Assembly: GCF_019457885.1 (NCBI RefSeq)
Contig: NZ_JAHZST010000006.1
Location: 1 to 64,000 of the forward strand
DNA from: Shewanella nanhaiensis
GTDB lineage: Bacteria > Pseudomonadota > Gammaproteobacteria > Enterobacterales > Shewanellaceae
Length of the DNA stretch: 64,000 nucleotides
Reading direction: 5' to 3'
Under the pieces are notes generated by a model. The model did not search any database. It had not been told where the DNA came from and saw nothing but the letters and a program-made list of their open reading frames with translations. Position 1 is the stretch's first letter; every line of letters starts with the position of its first letter. Positions 1-7,957 of the stretch are shown here, one piece after another. A program made the translations under genes and the position numbers.

Positions 1-55
1 TAAGATGAAATGTGCTTTTACCTAAATCAATCCCTATAACGCGAAAGTTAGACAT
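1..55 (-). CDS. IS110-family transposase, N-terminal fragment (runs off window)
   Basis: The minus strand from 55 reads MSNFRVIGIDLGKSTFHL and then leaves the window. The 'IGIDLGKSTFHL' stretch is the first acidic motif of the RuvC-like DEDD catalytic domain of IS110-type transposases, which act without classical terminal inverted repeats. A purine-rich ribosome site (AAGAGGTGG) lies just upstream of the ATG. Only 18 residues are visible, so whether the element is intact cannot be judged. Confidence 0.75.
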   Translation of the reverse strand, partial: MSNFRVIGIDLGKSTFHL

Positions 56-127
56 GATGACCACCTCTTCTTTGTTAACCAGACAAACTGGAGTTTAACA
101 CTAGGTTGGGGCGTACCATCTTATTAA

Positions 128-398
128 CTTGCTGACTTGCCTGATAGCAAGTTTCAAATATCTTTTGAATTGGTTCATTGGGCGGGTTTGGTATTTGATG
201 GTATCTAGGAAACCATAGCTTCAATCTTGTTAATTGCTTGCAGCATGCCTTATGTGTGAATACTTCTGCGGGACGCTATGAATATGTCCCTATACGCTCG
301 ACGGTGGCATCCCTGCCACCAACGCCCACAGCCGCATTCACACCTGAGTGTTTATCTCTTCGAATTAGGCTTTATAGTTATGGCACATTTTTGGACAA
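128..398. repeat. Long dispersed repeat, copy 1 of a diverged tandem pair
   Basis: This segment and 402-677 start with the same words (CTTGCTGACTTGCCTGATAG, then CAAGTTTCAA) and end with TTTTTGGACAA; the period is 274 bp. Copy 1 has a hairpin at its left end (AACTTGCT 126-133 with AGCAAGTT 146-153) and an internal hairpin GGTGGCA-TCCC-TGCCACC at 303-320. The short open frames here are not believable genes. It may be a non-autonomous element or a remnant tied to the flanking transposase. Confidence 0.7.
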
Positions 399-401
399 AA
401 G

Positions 402-677
402 CTTGCTGACTTGCCTGATAGCAAGTTTCAAGTCTCTTTTTGATTGAGTTCATTGGACTGGGTTTGTGTTTGACTAGTTTGCTGGAAACCATAGCTTTAT
501 TGTTATCTATAGCCTGCGGCTCGCATTGTGTGTAAACACTTCTGCGACACGCCGCAAGCACAATCCCTGTGGGCTCTGCCGTGACATCCATGTCACCACA
601 GAAGGTCGCAGCCGCGTTCACACCTAGTTGTTTATCTCTTCGATTGAGGTTTTGGGTTTCAGCTAATTTTTGGACAA
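402..677. repeat. Long dispersed repeat, copy 2 of the tandem pair
   Basis: This is the direct repeat of 128-398 with many substitutions. The internal hairpin sits in the same place but has a different stem: GTGACA-TCCA-TGTCAC at 581-596. Its second half (about 505-640) is also found inverted at 2256-2385. Confidence 0.7.
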
Positions 678-850
678 TTATTGGTTAGAATATTAGGTCT
701 AGTTTGGCTTACTTCATTCAACCTTCCAGTAGTACATCAAGGCTTGAACCCAGTCGATTTTTGCCTTTAATAACTAGGCCATATAGATAACTTTGCTTAT
801 TTTACTCTGACCCCAAATAGCTTCCAAATAGCTCTTTTTTAGAGGTGATT
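678..850. other. Gene-free stretch with a RAYT/REP-like tail sequence
   Basis: No gene is visible. Positions 800-819 read ATTTTACTCTGACCCCAAAT. A related sequence in the opposite orientation (GGGGTCAGAGTAAGATT) occurs at 33007-33023, next to a RAYT transposase remnant. This suggests a trace of that element family. Confidence 0.4.
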
Positions 851-1240
851 TTAGCCAATGTTAAAAATCATAAATGCAAAAAGAAACACACTAAATAAAC
901 ATACTAACCTAACAGCCCAAATAGGCAAAAGAACTGTTAAGTATTTAATTAAAGCTTCTAATTTATGAGTACTAGCAATCATAATAATTAATACGGCAGT
1001 TAATGATAAACACCCTAAAACCAAAAAGATAGCTGGAAAAGTAGTTGTTTCCGCTGACAAAATTAAGGAAATACCCAGCAAAAGTCTAATTGAAAGATCA
1101 GTATACCTTGCCAATTTAGACTTTATAAGAAGTGGCATCCAATCGATTAATTTTTGGGGAGAATGGATACAGAAAGTACTTAGTAATACCATCCCAAAAG
1201 AGATTAAGATAATTATTGATTGCCAAACGGTATAACTCAC
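851..1240 (-). CDS. Small hydrophobic membrane protein, unknown function
   Basis: The 129-residue product (from GTG at 1240) has about four hydrophobic segments: near residues 7-24, 47-64, 67-85 and 103-126. Polar parts lie between, for example 'HSPQKLIDWMPLLIKSKLARYTD', a layout often seen in small inner-membrane proteins. I chose GTG 1240 because AGAGG lies 8 bases upstream and the family-like part begins there; the frame stays open upstream to an ATG at 1372, which has no clear ribosome site. I do not recognise the family. The region is AT-rich and lies beside repeats, so it may be accessory. Confidence 0.55.
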   Translation of the reverse strand: MSYTVWQSIIILISFGMVLLSTFCIHSPQKLIDWMPLLIKSKLARYTDLSIRLLLGISLILSAETTTFPAIFLVLGCLSLTAVLIIMIASTHKLEALIKYLTVLLPIWAVRLVCLFSVFLFAFMIFNIG

Positions 1241-1375
1241 TCCATTTACCTCTAATAGCTCATTGATTTGAAATAGAATAATGTTCCAGATTGCTCTTCT
1301 ATTTTTAGTTAACTTATCACTGCTAACAGACAGATGTAAATTGATTGCTTTTGTGAGAATCAATGAAAACATGCA

Positions 1376-1673
1376 AGTGCAGCTTATCTTGTTAGGTCTG
1401 TATTGACCTCTCTTTGCCTTCTCCTTGCTTAGTAAGGAATACTCTAGTGGAGAGGAGGTTGTGACCGTCCGTGACGTGGCCGTTTTATGACATCAGCCCT
1501 ATATGGACAATGGAAATGTGAAAAAATGTAGGGAACAATTTTGACCATAAATCTCGTTCATGATCTTATATATTTCACTTATCGTGTCACTGAGGTCATT
1601 TAGAGCAATGAATGGTCGACCTTCAAACTTTCAATTTTCAACCCAATACCAAACCAGCCAAAAGCTAATTAAG
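1376..1673. other. Intergenic, nothing recognised
   Basis: No open frame or repeat that I can support on either strand between the membrane-protein gene and the terminator at 1674. Confidence 0.5.
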
Positions 1674-1713
1674 AAAAGTTAGTCAGACTTCATTCGAAGG
1701 CTGACTAACTTTT
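1674..1713 (-). terminator. Rho-independent terminator, probably bidirectional
   Basis: A perfect 13-bp stem AAAAGTTAGTCAG (1674-1686) pairs with CTGACTAACTTTT (1701-1713), and a nested CTTC/GAAG sits in the loop. T-runs flank both sides. It lies 30 bp past the stop of the minus-strand gene at 1743. Confidence 0.8.
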
Positions 1714-1742
1714 GAAGGCTGATACATTCTTGAAGGGTCTTA

Positions 1743-2012
1743 TCAGTCGTCTAACCAATCCATATTGGGTAGTGCGTCCAAATGCTGGTCGTAGCGCTTT
1801 GCGTTAAAAGAGGCCCCGTTTTCCATGATATCGAATATTTCGACGGCTAGTGCGCAGGCTATCCATTTAATCGCTTCTTCACGAGGTGTTCCTGTCATGA
1901 CTAAACGCATCAAGGTCGCTTTGACCTTTTTAGGCTCTCCATCGGCTATCTGGTTTTCGACTGTTTCAATTAATGTCTCTTCAGTCATGTAGCTGTCTTG
2001 TTGGTCGTCCAC
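1743..2012 (-). CDS. Conserved small acidic hypothetical protein
   Basis: The 89-residue acidic product looks soluble and helical: 'ETVENQIADGEPKKVKATLMRLVMTG', 'EEAIKWIACALAVEIFDIMENG', then a short C-terminal tail ending NMDWLDD. There is no signal peptide or membrane segment. It could also start at the internal ATG for residue 9 (MTEETLIE). A strong terminator follows, so it is probably transcribed alone. I do not recognise a named domain; its composition and the lone terminator suggest a real gene. Confidence 0.7.
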   Translation of the reverse strand: MDDQQDSYMTEETLIETVENQIADGEPKKVKATLMRLVMTGTPREEAIKWIACALAVEIFDIMENGASFNAKRYDQHLDALPNMDWLDD

Positions 2013-2255
2013 TATTATTTCTCTGTTATCTACTTAACGCCATTATGCCACATGCATAAGCAAAGATAGGCTCGCTATATTAAAACATAAGTACCCTGTT
2101 ACTACCGGCGAAAGAAAAATTAGGAATAACACTAGAAATATCAACATATTTTTTCATCCATGTTATGAGGTAATTGTTTTGTTCAAATGCTCTGTTTCAC
2201 TAAGCCTCTGTACGATGCAAAGCTAGGACAGCCATATTTTTGAGGGAGCAAAATC

Positions 2256-2385
2256 GAAGAGGTACTCTTGCTTAAAATCAGCAGGTGTAGGTGCGGCTGC
2301 GAGCTTCAAAAACAGGGATGTTTTGGTAGAGCCCACAAGGACGTGCTTGCGGCGTCTCGTAGAAGTACCTGCACATACCCGCTGG
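2256..2385 (-). repeat. Third copy of the long repeat, inverted
   Basis: Compared with the reverse complement of 505-640, this shares AATCGAAGAG, CAGGTGT, GCGGCTGCGA, AGAGCCCACA, GTGCTTGCGGCGT and AGAAGT in the same order. The hairpin at the same place now has an unrelated stem, AAAACA-GGGA-TGTTTT (2309-2324). No gene is supported in 2040-2478. Confidence 0.65.
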
Positions 2386-2478
2386 AAAGCGATAGGTTAC
2401 AATTAAGGTGCGACTCACAAAAAGTAAGCCAACACCAAAATCAGCTTAAAGTTAAACTAAGAAAATGTAATTAGAAGG

Positions 2479-4092
2479 CTAGCCTTCCCTTAGTTCTCGT
2501 CTTAGGATCTTACCGACCGTTGATTTAGGTAGGGCGTCAACAAATTCGATAATGCGAGGGACTTTATAGGCGGTTAACTGTGCTCGGCAGTAACTTTCAA
2601 GCTCTGCTCTGGCTGTTTCATGGTCAGCGCTTTGATCGTTTAATACGATAACCGCTTTGACCTTTTCGCCTGCACGTTCATCTTTTACGCCGATAACGGC
2701 ACACTCTAAGATAGCGTCGTGGTTGGAGAGCACATCTTCAATCTCGTTGGGGTAGACGTTAAAGCCTGAGACGATGATCATATCTTTGATACGGTCGACT
2801 ATTTTATGGAAGCCGTCGTTGGTTGCTACGCCGATATCGCCAGTTTTAAAGAACCCATCTTGGGTCATCACCTTGGCTGTTTCCTCTGGTTTGTTCCAGT
2901 AGCCTTGCATCACCTGAGGGCCGCGTACTGCTACTTCGCCACTTTCACCTAGTGCTACTTCGTTATCGTCAGTATCGAGAATTCTGACCTCGGTACCAAT
3001 GACTGGCTTGCCTATGGTGCCTATCTGTTCAAGCCCTGGTGAGTTAAGTGACACAACCGGCGAGGTTTCAGAGAGCCCATAGCCTTCAGAGATGGTGCAG
3101 CCTGTGGTCTGTTGCCACACATTTGCCGCTGCTTGGGTCAGGGCGGTGCCGCCTGAGATGGTCACTTTGAGATGAGAAAAATCTAAGGCTTTAAACTCTG
3201 GTTGATGACAGAGGCCAACAAAGAGTGTGTTTAAGCCTGCGAAACCAGTGAATTTATAGTTAGAGATGGTTTGGATCAGGGATGAGATATCTCTGGGATT
3301 GGGGATCAGTACCGAGCAGGCACCTCGCTCGAAATAGAGCACCAAGTTCACCATAAACGCGTAGATATGGTAGATGGGAAGGGGAGCAACGAAGATCTCT
3401 TCACCTTTGATAAGCTTATCGCCGACACGGGATTTTATTTGCATCGCATTGGCGATAAGGTTGCCGTGGCTCAGCATGGCACCTTTAGAGAGCCCCGTAG
3501 TGCCTCCTGTATATTGTAGGGCGGCAAGTTGCTCAAGTTGGCTGGTAATTGGCTGGTAGTTTAGTTTAGCCCCTTGGCTCAAAATATGATGGAATGTCAG
3601 TGTCGCAAAGGGAACCTCTGGTTGAGGCTGAGCTTGCTCTTGTGGGGCGTGTAGATCAAGAGCATGGGTTGAGATCACTGTCTCTATATCGGTTTTGGCG
3701 ACCACGTTTGTCAGGGTGGGCAGAAGATCTGAAAGTACCACTAATGCTTTGGCGCCAGAGTCGTTAAATTGATGAATGAGTTCACGCTCGGTATAGAGTG
3801 GGTTAGTGTTTACTATCACCATTCCTGCTCGTATTGCACCATAGGCGGCAATCACAAACTGAGTAATATTGGGCAACTGGATGGCGACGCGATCACCGAC
3901 GTTTAAACCTTCAATGCTCTGGAGGTAGGCGGCAAAGAAACGGGAGTCTCGCTCTATTTCGCTAAACGATGTGTGGTGTCCTAGGCAAGCGTAAGCCGTT
4001 TTGTCACCGTATCTATCACTGGTCTGCTCTATCAGGTCGATAAGAGAGGTGTATTGGGTGAGGTCAAGTTGCTGATCTGAGTCATACGCCAT
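2479..4092 (-). CDS. fadD: Long-chain fatty acid-CoA ligase (FadD-type AMP-binding enzyme)
   Basis: The 537-residue enzyme belongs to the adenylate-forming superfamily. It would activate a free fatty acid with ATP to an acyl-adenylate and then to acyl-CoA, feeding beta-oxidation or lipid synthesis. Visible motifs are the phosphate-binding loop 'YTGGTTGLSKGAMLSHGN', the 'GYGLSETSPVVS' motif, 'KTGDIGVATNDGFHKIVDR', and the linker plus 'DMIIVSGFNVYPNEIEDVL' typical of FadD. The C-terminal catalytic Lys region 'PKSTVGKILRREL' is present. Length is close to E. coli FadD. AAAAGGG precedes the ATG. A PsrA-like palindrome lies upstream. Chain-length preference cannot be read from sequence, and a medium-chain ligase is the main alternative. 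Confidence 0.85.
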   Translation of the reverse strand: MAYDSDQQLDLTQYTSLIDLIEQTSDRYGDKTAYACLGHHTSFSEIERDSRFFAAYLQSIEGLNVGDRVAIQLPNITQFVIAAYGAIRAGMVIVNTNPLYTERELIHQFNDSGAKALVVLSDLLPTLTNVVAKTDIETVISTHALDLHAPQEQAQPQPEVPFATLTFHHILSQGAKLNYQPITSQLEQLAALQYTGGTTGLSKGAMLSHGNLIANAMQIKSRVGDKLIKGEEIFVAPLPIYHIYAFMVNLVLYFERGACSVLIPNPRDISSLIQTISNYKFTGFAGLNTLFVGLCHQPEFKALDFSHLKVTISGGTALTQAAANVWQQTTGCTISEGYGLSETSPVVSLNSPGLEQIGTIGKPVIGTEVRILDTDDNEVALGESGEVAVRGPQVMQGYWNKPEETAKVMTQDGFFKTGDIGVATNDGFHKIVDRIKDMIIVSGFNVYPNEIEDVLSNHDAILECAVIGVKDERAGEKVKAVIVLNDQSADHETARAELESYCRAQLTAYKVPRIIEFVDALPKSTVGKILRRELREG

Positions 4093-4170
4093 GTTGATTG
4101 CCCTTTTAAAGTATTGAAGACTTTCTTAAAAACACCGTTTGTCTGCTTTGAGCTTTTATTTTTATAAAAT

Positions 4171-4184
4171 CAAACAGGTGTTTA
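4171..4184 (-). promoter_or_regulatory. Candidate PsrA-type operator upstream of the acyl-CoA ligase
   Basis: CAAACAGGTGTTTA fits the G/C-AAAC-N4-GTTT pattern I recall for the fatty-acid-responsive TetR repressor PsrA; the right half ends in A instead of G/C. It is about 80 bp before the ligase start, where a repressor site would be expected. The match is by eye. Confidence 0.4.
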
Positions 4185-4353
4185 GATTAGTGCTAAGAAT
4201 AGCCTTAGGTCAATAGGAATTGTGAAATAGATCACGGTTGAAATACTTGCTATCAGCTTGTAAGGGTTAGAGTTTATACTCAGCTTTAGTTTGAGAAGAT
4301 ATTTTTATTTAGCAAAGTATGGGGTTAGCACGTAACCCCATGATGCTAGCAGG

Positions 4354-5844
4354 CTAGAGCGGCCCAAAGAAGTTGGATTGTTGAGATACACGACTGTCAG
4401 TTTGGTTGATGTCGGTGACAGAGAATATGATGGCGGTGCGTGTCGACATAAGCTGATCGATATCGGTTTTAAGTGTGACTGGATAATCCAGCTGCTCTCC
4501 AGGTTTTATCACTAGCTCAGCGTTACCCACTAACATAAGCTGCGGCTTGTCTATTGAGAGTCGATACTGCCTGGTTTGCTGGGTTTTATTGCGTATTTTT
4601 AGGGTGTAGCTGTTCTCTATCTGGCTCTGGGCCGTTTCGCGGTATAGATTTTGCCTGTCACGAAGCACATTGAGCTGTATATCGCTCTTATTAGCCATGT
4701 CTACACCTATCACAACTAACATGATAAGGGCTGAGAGGCCGTATCCGATAAATTTGAGTGAGGTAAAAATAGGCTGGCTTTTGCCTTTAAGTGAGTTCTC
4801 ACTAACATAGGATATGAGGTTTTTTTGGTAGCCAAATTTCTCCATGGTTTGGTTACAGGCATCGACACAAGCGCCGCAGTTGATGCATTCATATTGTAAA
4901 CCGTTGCGGATATCGATCCCCGTTGGGCAGACATCGACGCAAAGGTGACAATCGACGCAATCGCCTAATTCTGTTTCCTGCTTGCGCTTCCTTGCTCCTC
5001 GGCTTTCACCTCGGTTGGCATCATAGGTCACCGTTTTGGTATTGGCGTCAAACATCACTGATTGAAACCGAGAGTATGGGCAGCAGTGCAGGCACATCTG
5101 CTCGCGCATCCAACCCGCATTAAGATAGGTACAGATAGCGAAAAACCACACCCAAGTAGTGACCCAAAAACTGGCTTCTAAGCTAAATATATCGCTATAG
5201 AGCTCCCGTGCGGGAACAAAGTAGGCGATAAAGGCGCAGCCTGTCAGCAGGGCGGTGAGCCCCCAAGCTATGTGTTTAGCCACTCTTTTTACTATTTTTT
5301 GACGAGTCCAGGGGGCTTTGTCTAGTGCGATCCGCTTATTTTGATTGCCCTCTAAACGTGTCTCTATCCAGACATACATAAATGTCCATGCGGTTTGAGG
5401 GCAGAGGTAACCACACCAGACTCTGCCCCAAAAGACTGTGGTAAAGAAAAGCAGAAAGGCTGCGGCAATAAAGACCCAAGCTAACACAGTAAAATCCTGA
5501 GGCCAGAGTGTGGTGCCAAAGAAGATAAATTGCTGCTCACTTAAGTTGAACAGTATGGCTTGATTGCCTTGGTAAGAGATAAAAGGCAGTAGAAAAAAGA
5601 GGATAACAAGTAGGCTGTTAGTCGCGGTGCGTATTCGTTGGAACCTCCCTTTCTGCTCACGAATATGGATCTGACCCAAGGCTAATGGTGTTTTCTTACT
5701 GAGTTTGGCCGATTGATGTGCTGGAGAGATGGGGAGCTCTCTAAACTCAATGCGCTGCTCAGTCGCTGGGTGCCTATTCACAGCTTGAGTGGAGGAGGCG
5801 GTGACGGGATCGATATTGTTATGGCTTGTTTTGTTATTGCTCAT
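4354..5844 (-). CDS. ccoG: Cytochrome c oxidase accessory protein CcoG (FixG/RdxA)
   Basis: The 496-residue membrane iron-sulfur protein is tied in other bacteria to copper handling and assembly of cbb3-type oxidase. It has hydrophobic segments at about 76-93, 117-139, 195-213 and 226-241, the 'WGRVWCGYLCPQTAW' motif at 139-153, 'EQMCLHCCPYSRFQ' near 248-261, and two [4Fe-4S] clusters from Cys 296/299/302/306 and 320/323/326/330. A further membrane segment near 370 is followed by the periplasmic FixG accessory domain. No ccoNOPQ or ccoS/I genes are in the window, so it is an orphan here. Upstream lie a good sigma-54 promoter and a pair of palindromes next to an enhancer-binding-protein gene. 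Confidence 0.93.
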   Translation of the reverse strand: MSNNKTSHNNIDPVTASSTQAVNRHPATEQRIEFRELPISPAHQSAKLSKKTPLALGQIHIREQKGRFQRIRTATNSLLVILFFLLPFISYQGNQAILFNLSEQQFIFFGTTLWPQDFTVLAWVFIAAAFLLFFTTVFWGRVWCGYLCPQTAWTFMYVWIETRLEGNQNKRIALDKAPWTRQKIVKRVAKHIAWGLTALLTGCAFIAYFVPARELYSDIFSLEASFWVTTWVWFFAICTYLNAGWMREQMCLHCCPYSRFQSVMFDANTKTVTYDANRGESRGARKRKQETELGDCVDCHLCVDVCPTGIDIRNGLQYECINCGACVDACNQTMEKFGYQKNLISYVSENSLKGKSQPIFTSLKFIGYGLSALIMLVVIGVDMANKSDIQLNVLRDRQNLYRETAQSQIENSYTLKIRNKTQQTRQYRLSIDKPQLMLVGNAELVIKPGEQLDYPVTLKTDIDQLMSTRTAIIFSVTDINQTDSRVSQQSNFFGPL

Positions 5845-5890
5845 CTGAACTCTCTAAGGGGGAAACATACTCAACACTTCCCTCACTCAT

Positions 5891-5909
5891 AGCAAGCAGT
5901 AGGCCAAAA
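5891..5909 (-). promoter_or_regulatory. Sigma-54 promoter of ccoG
   Basis: The minus strand reads TTGGCC-TACTGC-TTGCTA: GG and GC are separated by exactly 10 bases, as required for -24/-12 elements. The predicted transcript starts near 5880, giving a leader of about 35 nt before the ccoG ATG. Confidence 0.65.
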
Positions 5910-5969
5910 CGAACTATTGATAACCTTTTGAATTTAATCGGTTTAAAATTGTTTATGTAACTGTTGACT

Positions 5970-6001
5970 CACGATATATCGCATATTTTTGATATATCGT
6001 G
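5970..6001. promoter_or_regulatory. Paired palindromic operators (likely activator binding sites)
   Basis: Two copies of a 14-bp palindrome related to CACGATATATCGTG occupy 5970-5983 and 5988-6001, with centres 18 bp apart; together they form a perfect 10-bp inverted repeat ACGATATATC / GATATATCGT. They are 60-110 bp upstream of the sigma-54 promoter. A third copy (CACGAAATAGCGTG) lies at 7561-7574, before the activator gene itself. Confidence 0.6.
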
Positions 6002-6037
6002 CTTTATGTAAAGATGGCAGGTTTATACTGATTGGTA

Positions 6038-7498
6038 TTATAGAGGTCGCTCAATATTTAGTTTTTTCATGCGAGATCTGAGTGTGCTAGGGGGCAAGCC
6101 TAAAGCTGATGCTGCGCCTAACGCACCAGAGATCCGCCATTTTGTTTGCTGCAACACGCGAGTGATATGTTTCTTCTCCATCTCAGCTAAGGTCTGATTG
6201 GTTGAATTTGAGCTTTGCTTCTGTTGGGGGGGCTGAATGGCTGGCAGCTGCGTAAGTTTAAGCACAGGGCTTTGCGAGAGTATGGTTTCTCGTTCGAGTA
6301 CATTTTGAAGTTCACGAACATTACCCGGCCAGGTGTGTAGCATCAGTTTTTTCAACCCTTGTTGACTGACTCGGGTGATCTTTTTACCCAACTTCCTGTT
6401 TAAATCCTGAATTAAGTGACTCACTAGCTCAGGTATATCACTGAGTCTATCCCTTAAAGCGGGAACCTGAATAGGGAACACATTGAGACGATAGTAGAGA
6501 TCCATACGAAATAGCCCCTGCTCAACCCGTTTAAGAAGATCATGATGAGTGGCGGTGATAAGCCTTATATCAACCTTAATGGTTTCACTGCTACCAACTC
6601 GCTCAAACTCCTGCTCTTGAATGACCCTAAGCAGCTTAGACTGGGCTTCAAGGCTAAGCTCCGCCACTTCATCTAGAAACAAAGTCCCCTTGTTAGCCAG
6701 CTCAAATCGACCTTTACGCCGATTTGTGGCTCCGGTATAGGCACCTTTTTCATGGCCAAAAAGTTCACTCTCCAGTAAACCAGCTGAGAAAGCAGCGCAG
6801 TTAACACAGACTAGAGGTTTATCTGCACGTTTACTTAGTTTATGTAAGTTACGGGCGACCAACTCCTTACCTGTTCCGTTCTCTCCACTGATAAGTACGG
6901 TACTTTCTGTATTGGCAACGAGTTTAATCTGCTGAATTAACTGTTTTATTTTAGGGCTGTTACCTGAGATCCCTACATCTCCTGTTCTATCCGCTAGCTC
7001 TAATTGAAGGTATTGATTCTCTGAGGAGAGGGTTTCTGAAAGGGCTTGAACCTGCTCTAGGGCTTCTCTGAGAGACTTTTCTGTTTGTTTCTGAATACTT
7101 ATGTCACGAAATATCGCGACTACACCCATCATCTTCCCATCTTTATAAACTGGGGTCGAAGTATAATGCACAGGGAAGCTAGAGCCATCCTTGCGCCAGA
7201 ACACTTCATGACTGATCTCACGGGCAATACCATCATTGAGCGTGTTATAGATAGGGCACTCTTCTTTAGGGTAATGACTACCATCGCTATGGCTATGGTG
7301 ATGACAATTATGGATATTCTTCCCTAGTAGCTCTTCGGCTTTCCAGCCTGTCATCCGCTCAGCTGCCGGATTAATAAAGACCGCATTTCCCGCTAAGTTA
7401 AAACCATAAATCCCCTCACTTACCGCATTTAGGATAAGTTGATTCTCGGGCAGGAATTCAGATTGAAGCGACACTATTTGGGCTTTGGTTGTGGGCAT
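6038..7498 (-). CDS. PAS-domain sigma-54 enhancer-binding protein
   Basis: The 486-residue regulator would open sigma-54 promoters using ATP hydrolysis. An N-terminal PAS domain (about 15-135) contains '[24 protein letters not shown]' (62-84), a His/Cys-rich insert that could sense metal, redox or a ligand. A short coiled coil (about 138-170) leads into the AAA+ domain: Walker A 'GENGTGKE' (205-212), the sigma-54 loop GAYTGA (252-257, Tyr for the usual Phe), Walker B 'GTLFLDEV' (271-278). A Fis-type helix-turn-helix ends the protein. There is no receiver domain and no partner kinase next to it. It is directly upstream of ccoG's control region, and the palindromes suggest it controls ccoG and itself. 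Confidence 0.88.
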   Translation of the reverse strand: MPTTKAQIVSLQSEFLPENQLILNAVSEGIYGFNLAGNAVFINPAAERMTGWKAEELLGKNIHNCHHHSHSDGSHYPKEECPIYNTLNDGIAREISHEVFWRKDGSSFPVHYTSTPVYKDGKMMGVVAIFRDISIQKQTEKSLREALEQVQALSETLSSENQYLQLELADRTGDVGISGNSPKIKQLIQQIKLVANTESTVLISGENGTGKELVARNLHKLSKRADKPLVCVNCAAFSAGLLESELFGHEKGAYTGATNRRKGRFELANKGTLFLDEVAELSLEAQSKLLRVIQEQEFERVGSSETIKVDIRLITATHHDLLKRVEQGLFRMDLYYRLNVFPIQVPALRDRLSDIPELVSHLIQDLNRKLGKKITRVSQQGLKKLMLHTWPGNVRELQNVLERETILSQSPVLKLTQLPAIQPPQQKQSSNSTNQTLAEMEKKHITRVLQQTKWRISGALGAASALGLPPSTLRSRMKKLNIERPL

Positions 7499-7537
7499 AG
7501 GGTTAATTTGTCATTCAGCAGTACTCTGGTAGTTAGC

Positions 7538-7574
7538 AGTATAGCGCTTTTTATTTATGTCACGAAATAGCGTG
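7538..7574 (-). promoter_or_regulatory. Promoter and overlapping operator of the sigma-54 activator gene
   Basis: A -10 element TATACT (minus strand, 7538-7543) has its -35 position about 17 bp upstream, at 7561-7566. This falls inside the palindrome CACG-AAATAG-CGTG at 7561-7574, which resembles the pair before ccoG. Binding there would block the promoter, suggesting negative autoregulation. Confidence 0.5.
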
Positions 7575-7957
7575 GATGAGTTTGAGTATGCTTGGTGATG
7601 ATGAATGAGTTCTTATTCTTTTTCTGACTATCTAGGCTCATTTTAAGCATTTTTTCATTAAAGCTAGGCTCTTAATCTGAGGTGAACAAAATTTCAGCTA
7701 AAACATACTTGGTAAAGGGGTTTAAAAGCCATTCTTGTGTTTTTAATGTTAATTAATTGTTTCTTTAAGTGGTTGAATAGTCGTGGAAATCATTTTTACT
7801 ACCATATTTACCTAATTTAGCAATGGTAATTCTGAAACTTTTGTTATAGAAATGTGTCAGGAATGTTTTACGTTCCCGTGGGGTTACTTGAACTTAAAAG
7901 GCCAATTCAAATGGTTAGGTTTGGGTAGAGACGAGATAAAAAATAATAAAGAGAAAA
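7575..7957. other. Intergenic, leader region of the TonB receptor
   Basis: AT-rich and gene-free. It must carry the promoter of the downstream receptor, but I could not fix a convincing -35/-10 pair, sigma-54 element or Fur-like box. Confidence 0.4.

Noticed and set aside
238..621. Short open frames of 69 and 89 codons within the tandem repeat
   Set aside because: They lie in repeat copies, are on opposite strands in the two copies, and the hairpin stems explain the sequence conservation better.
2268..2474. 68-codon frame
   Set aside because: It covers the third repeat copy and has no protein-like conservation with the other copies.
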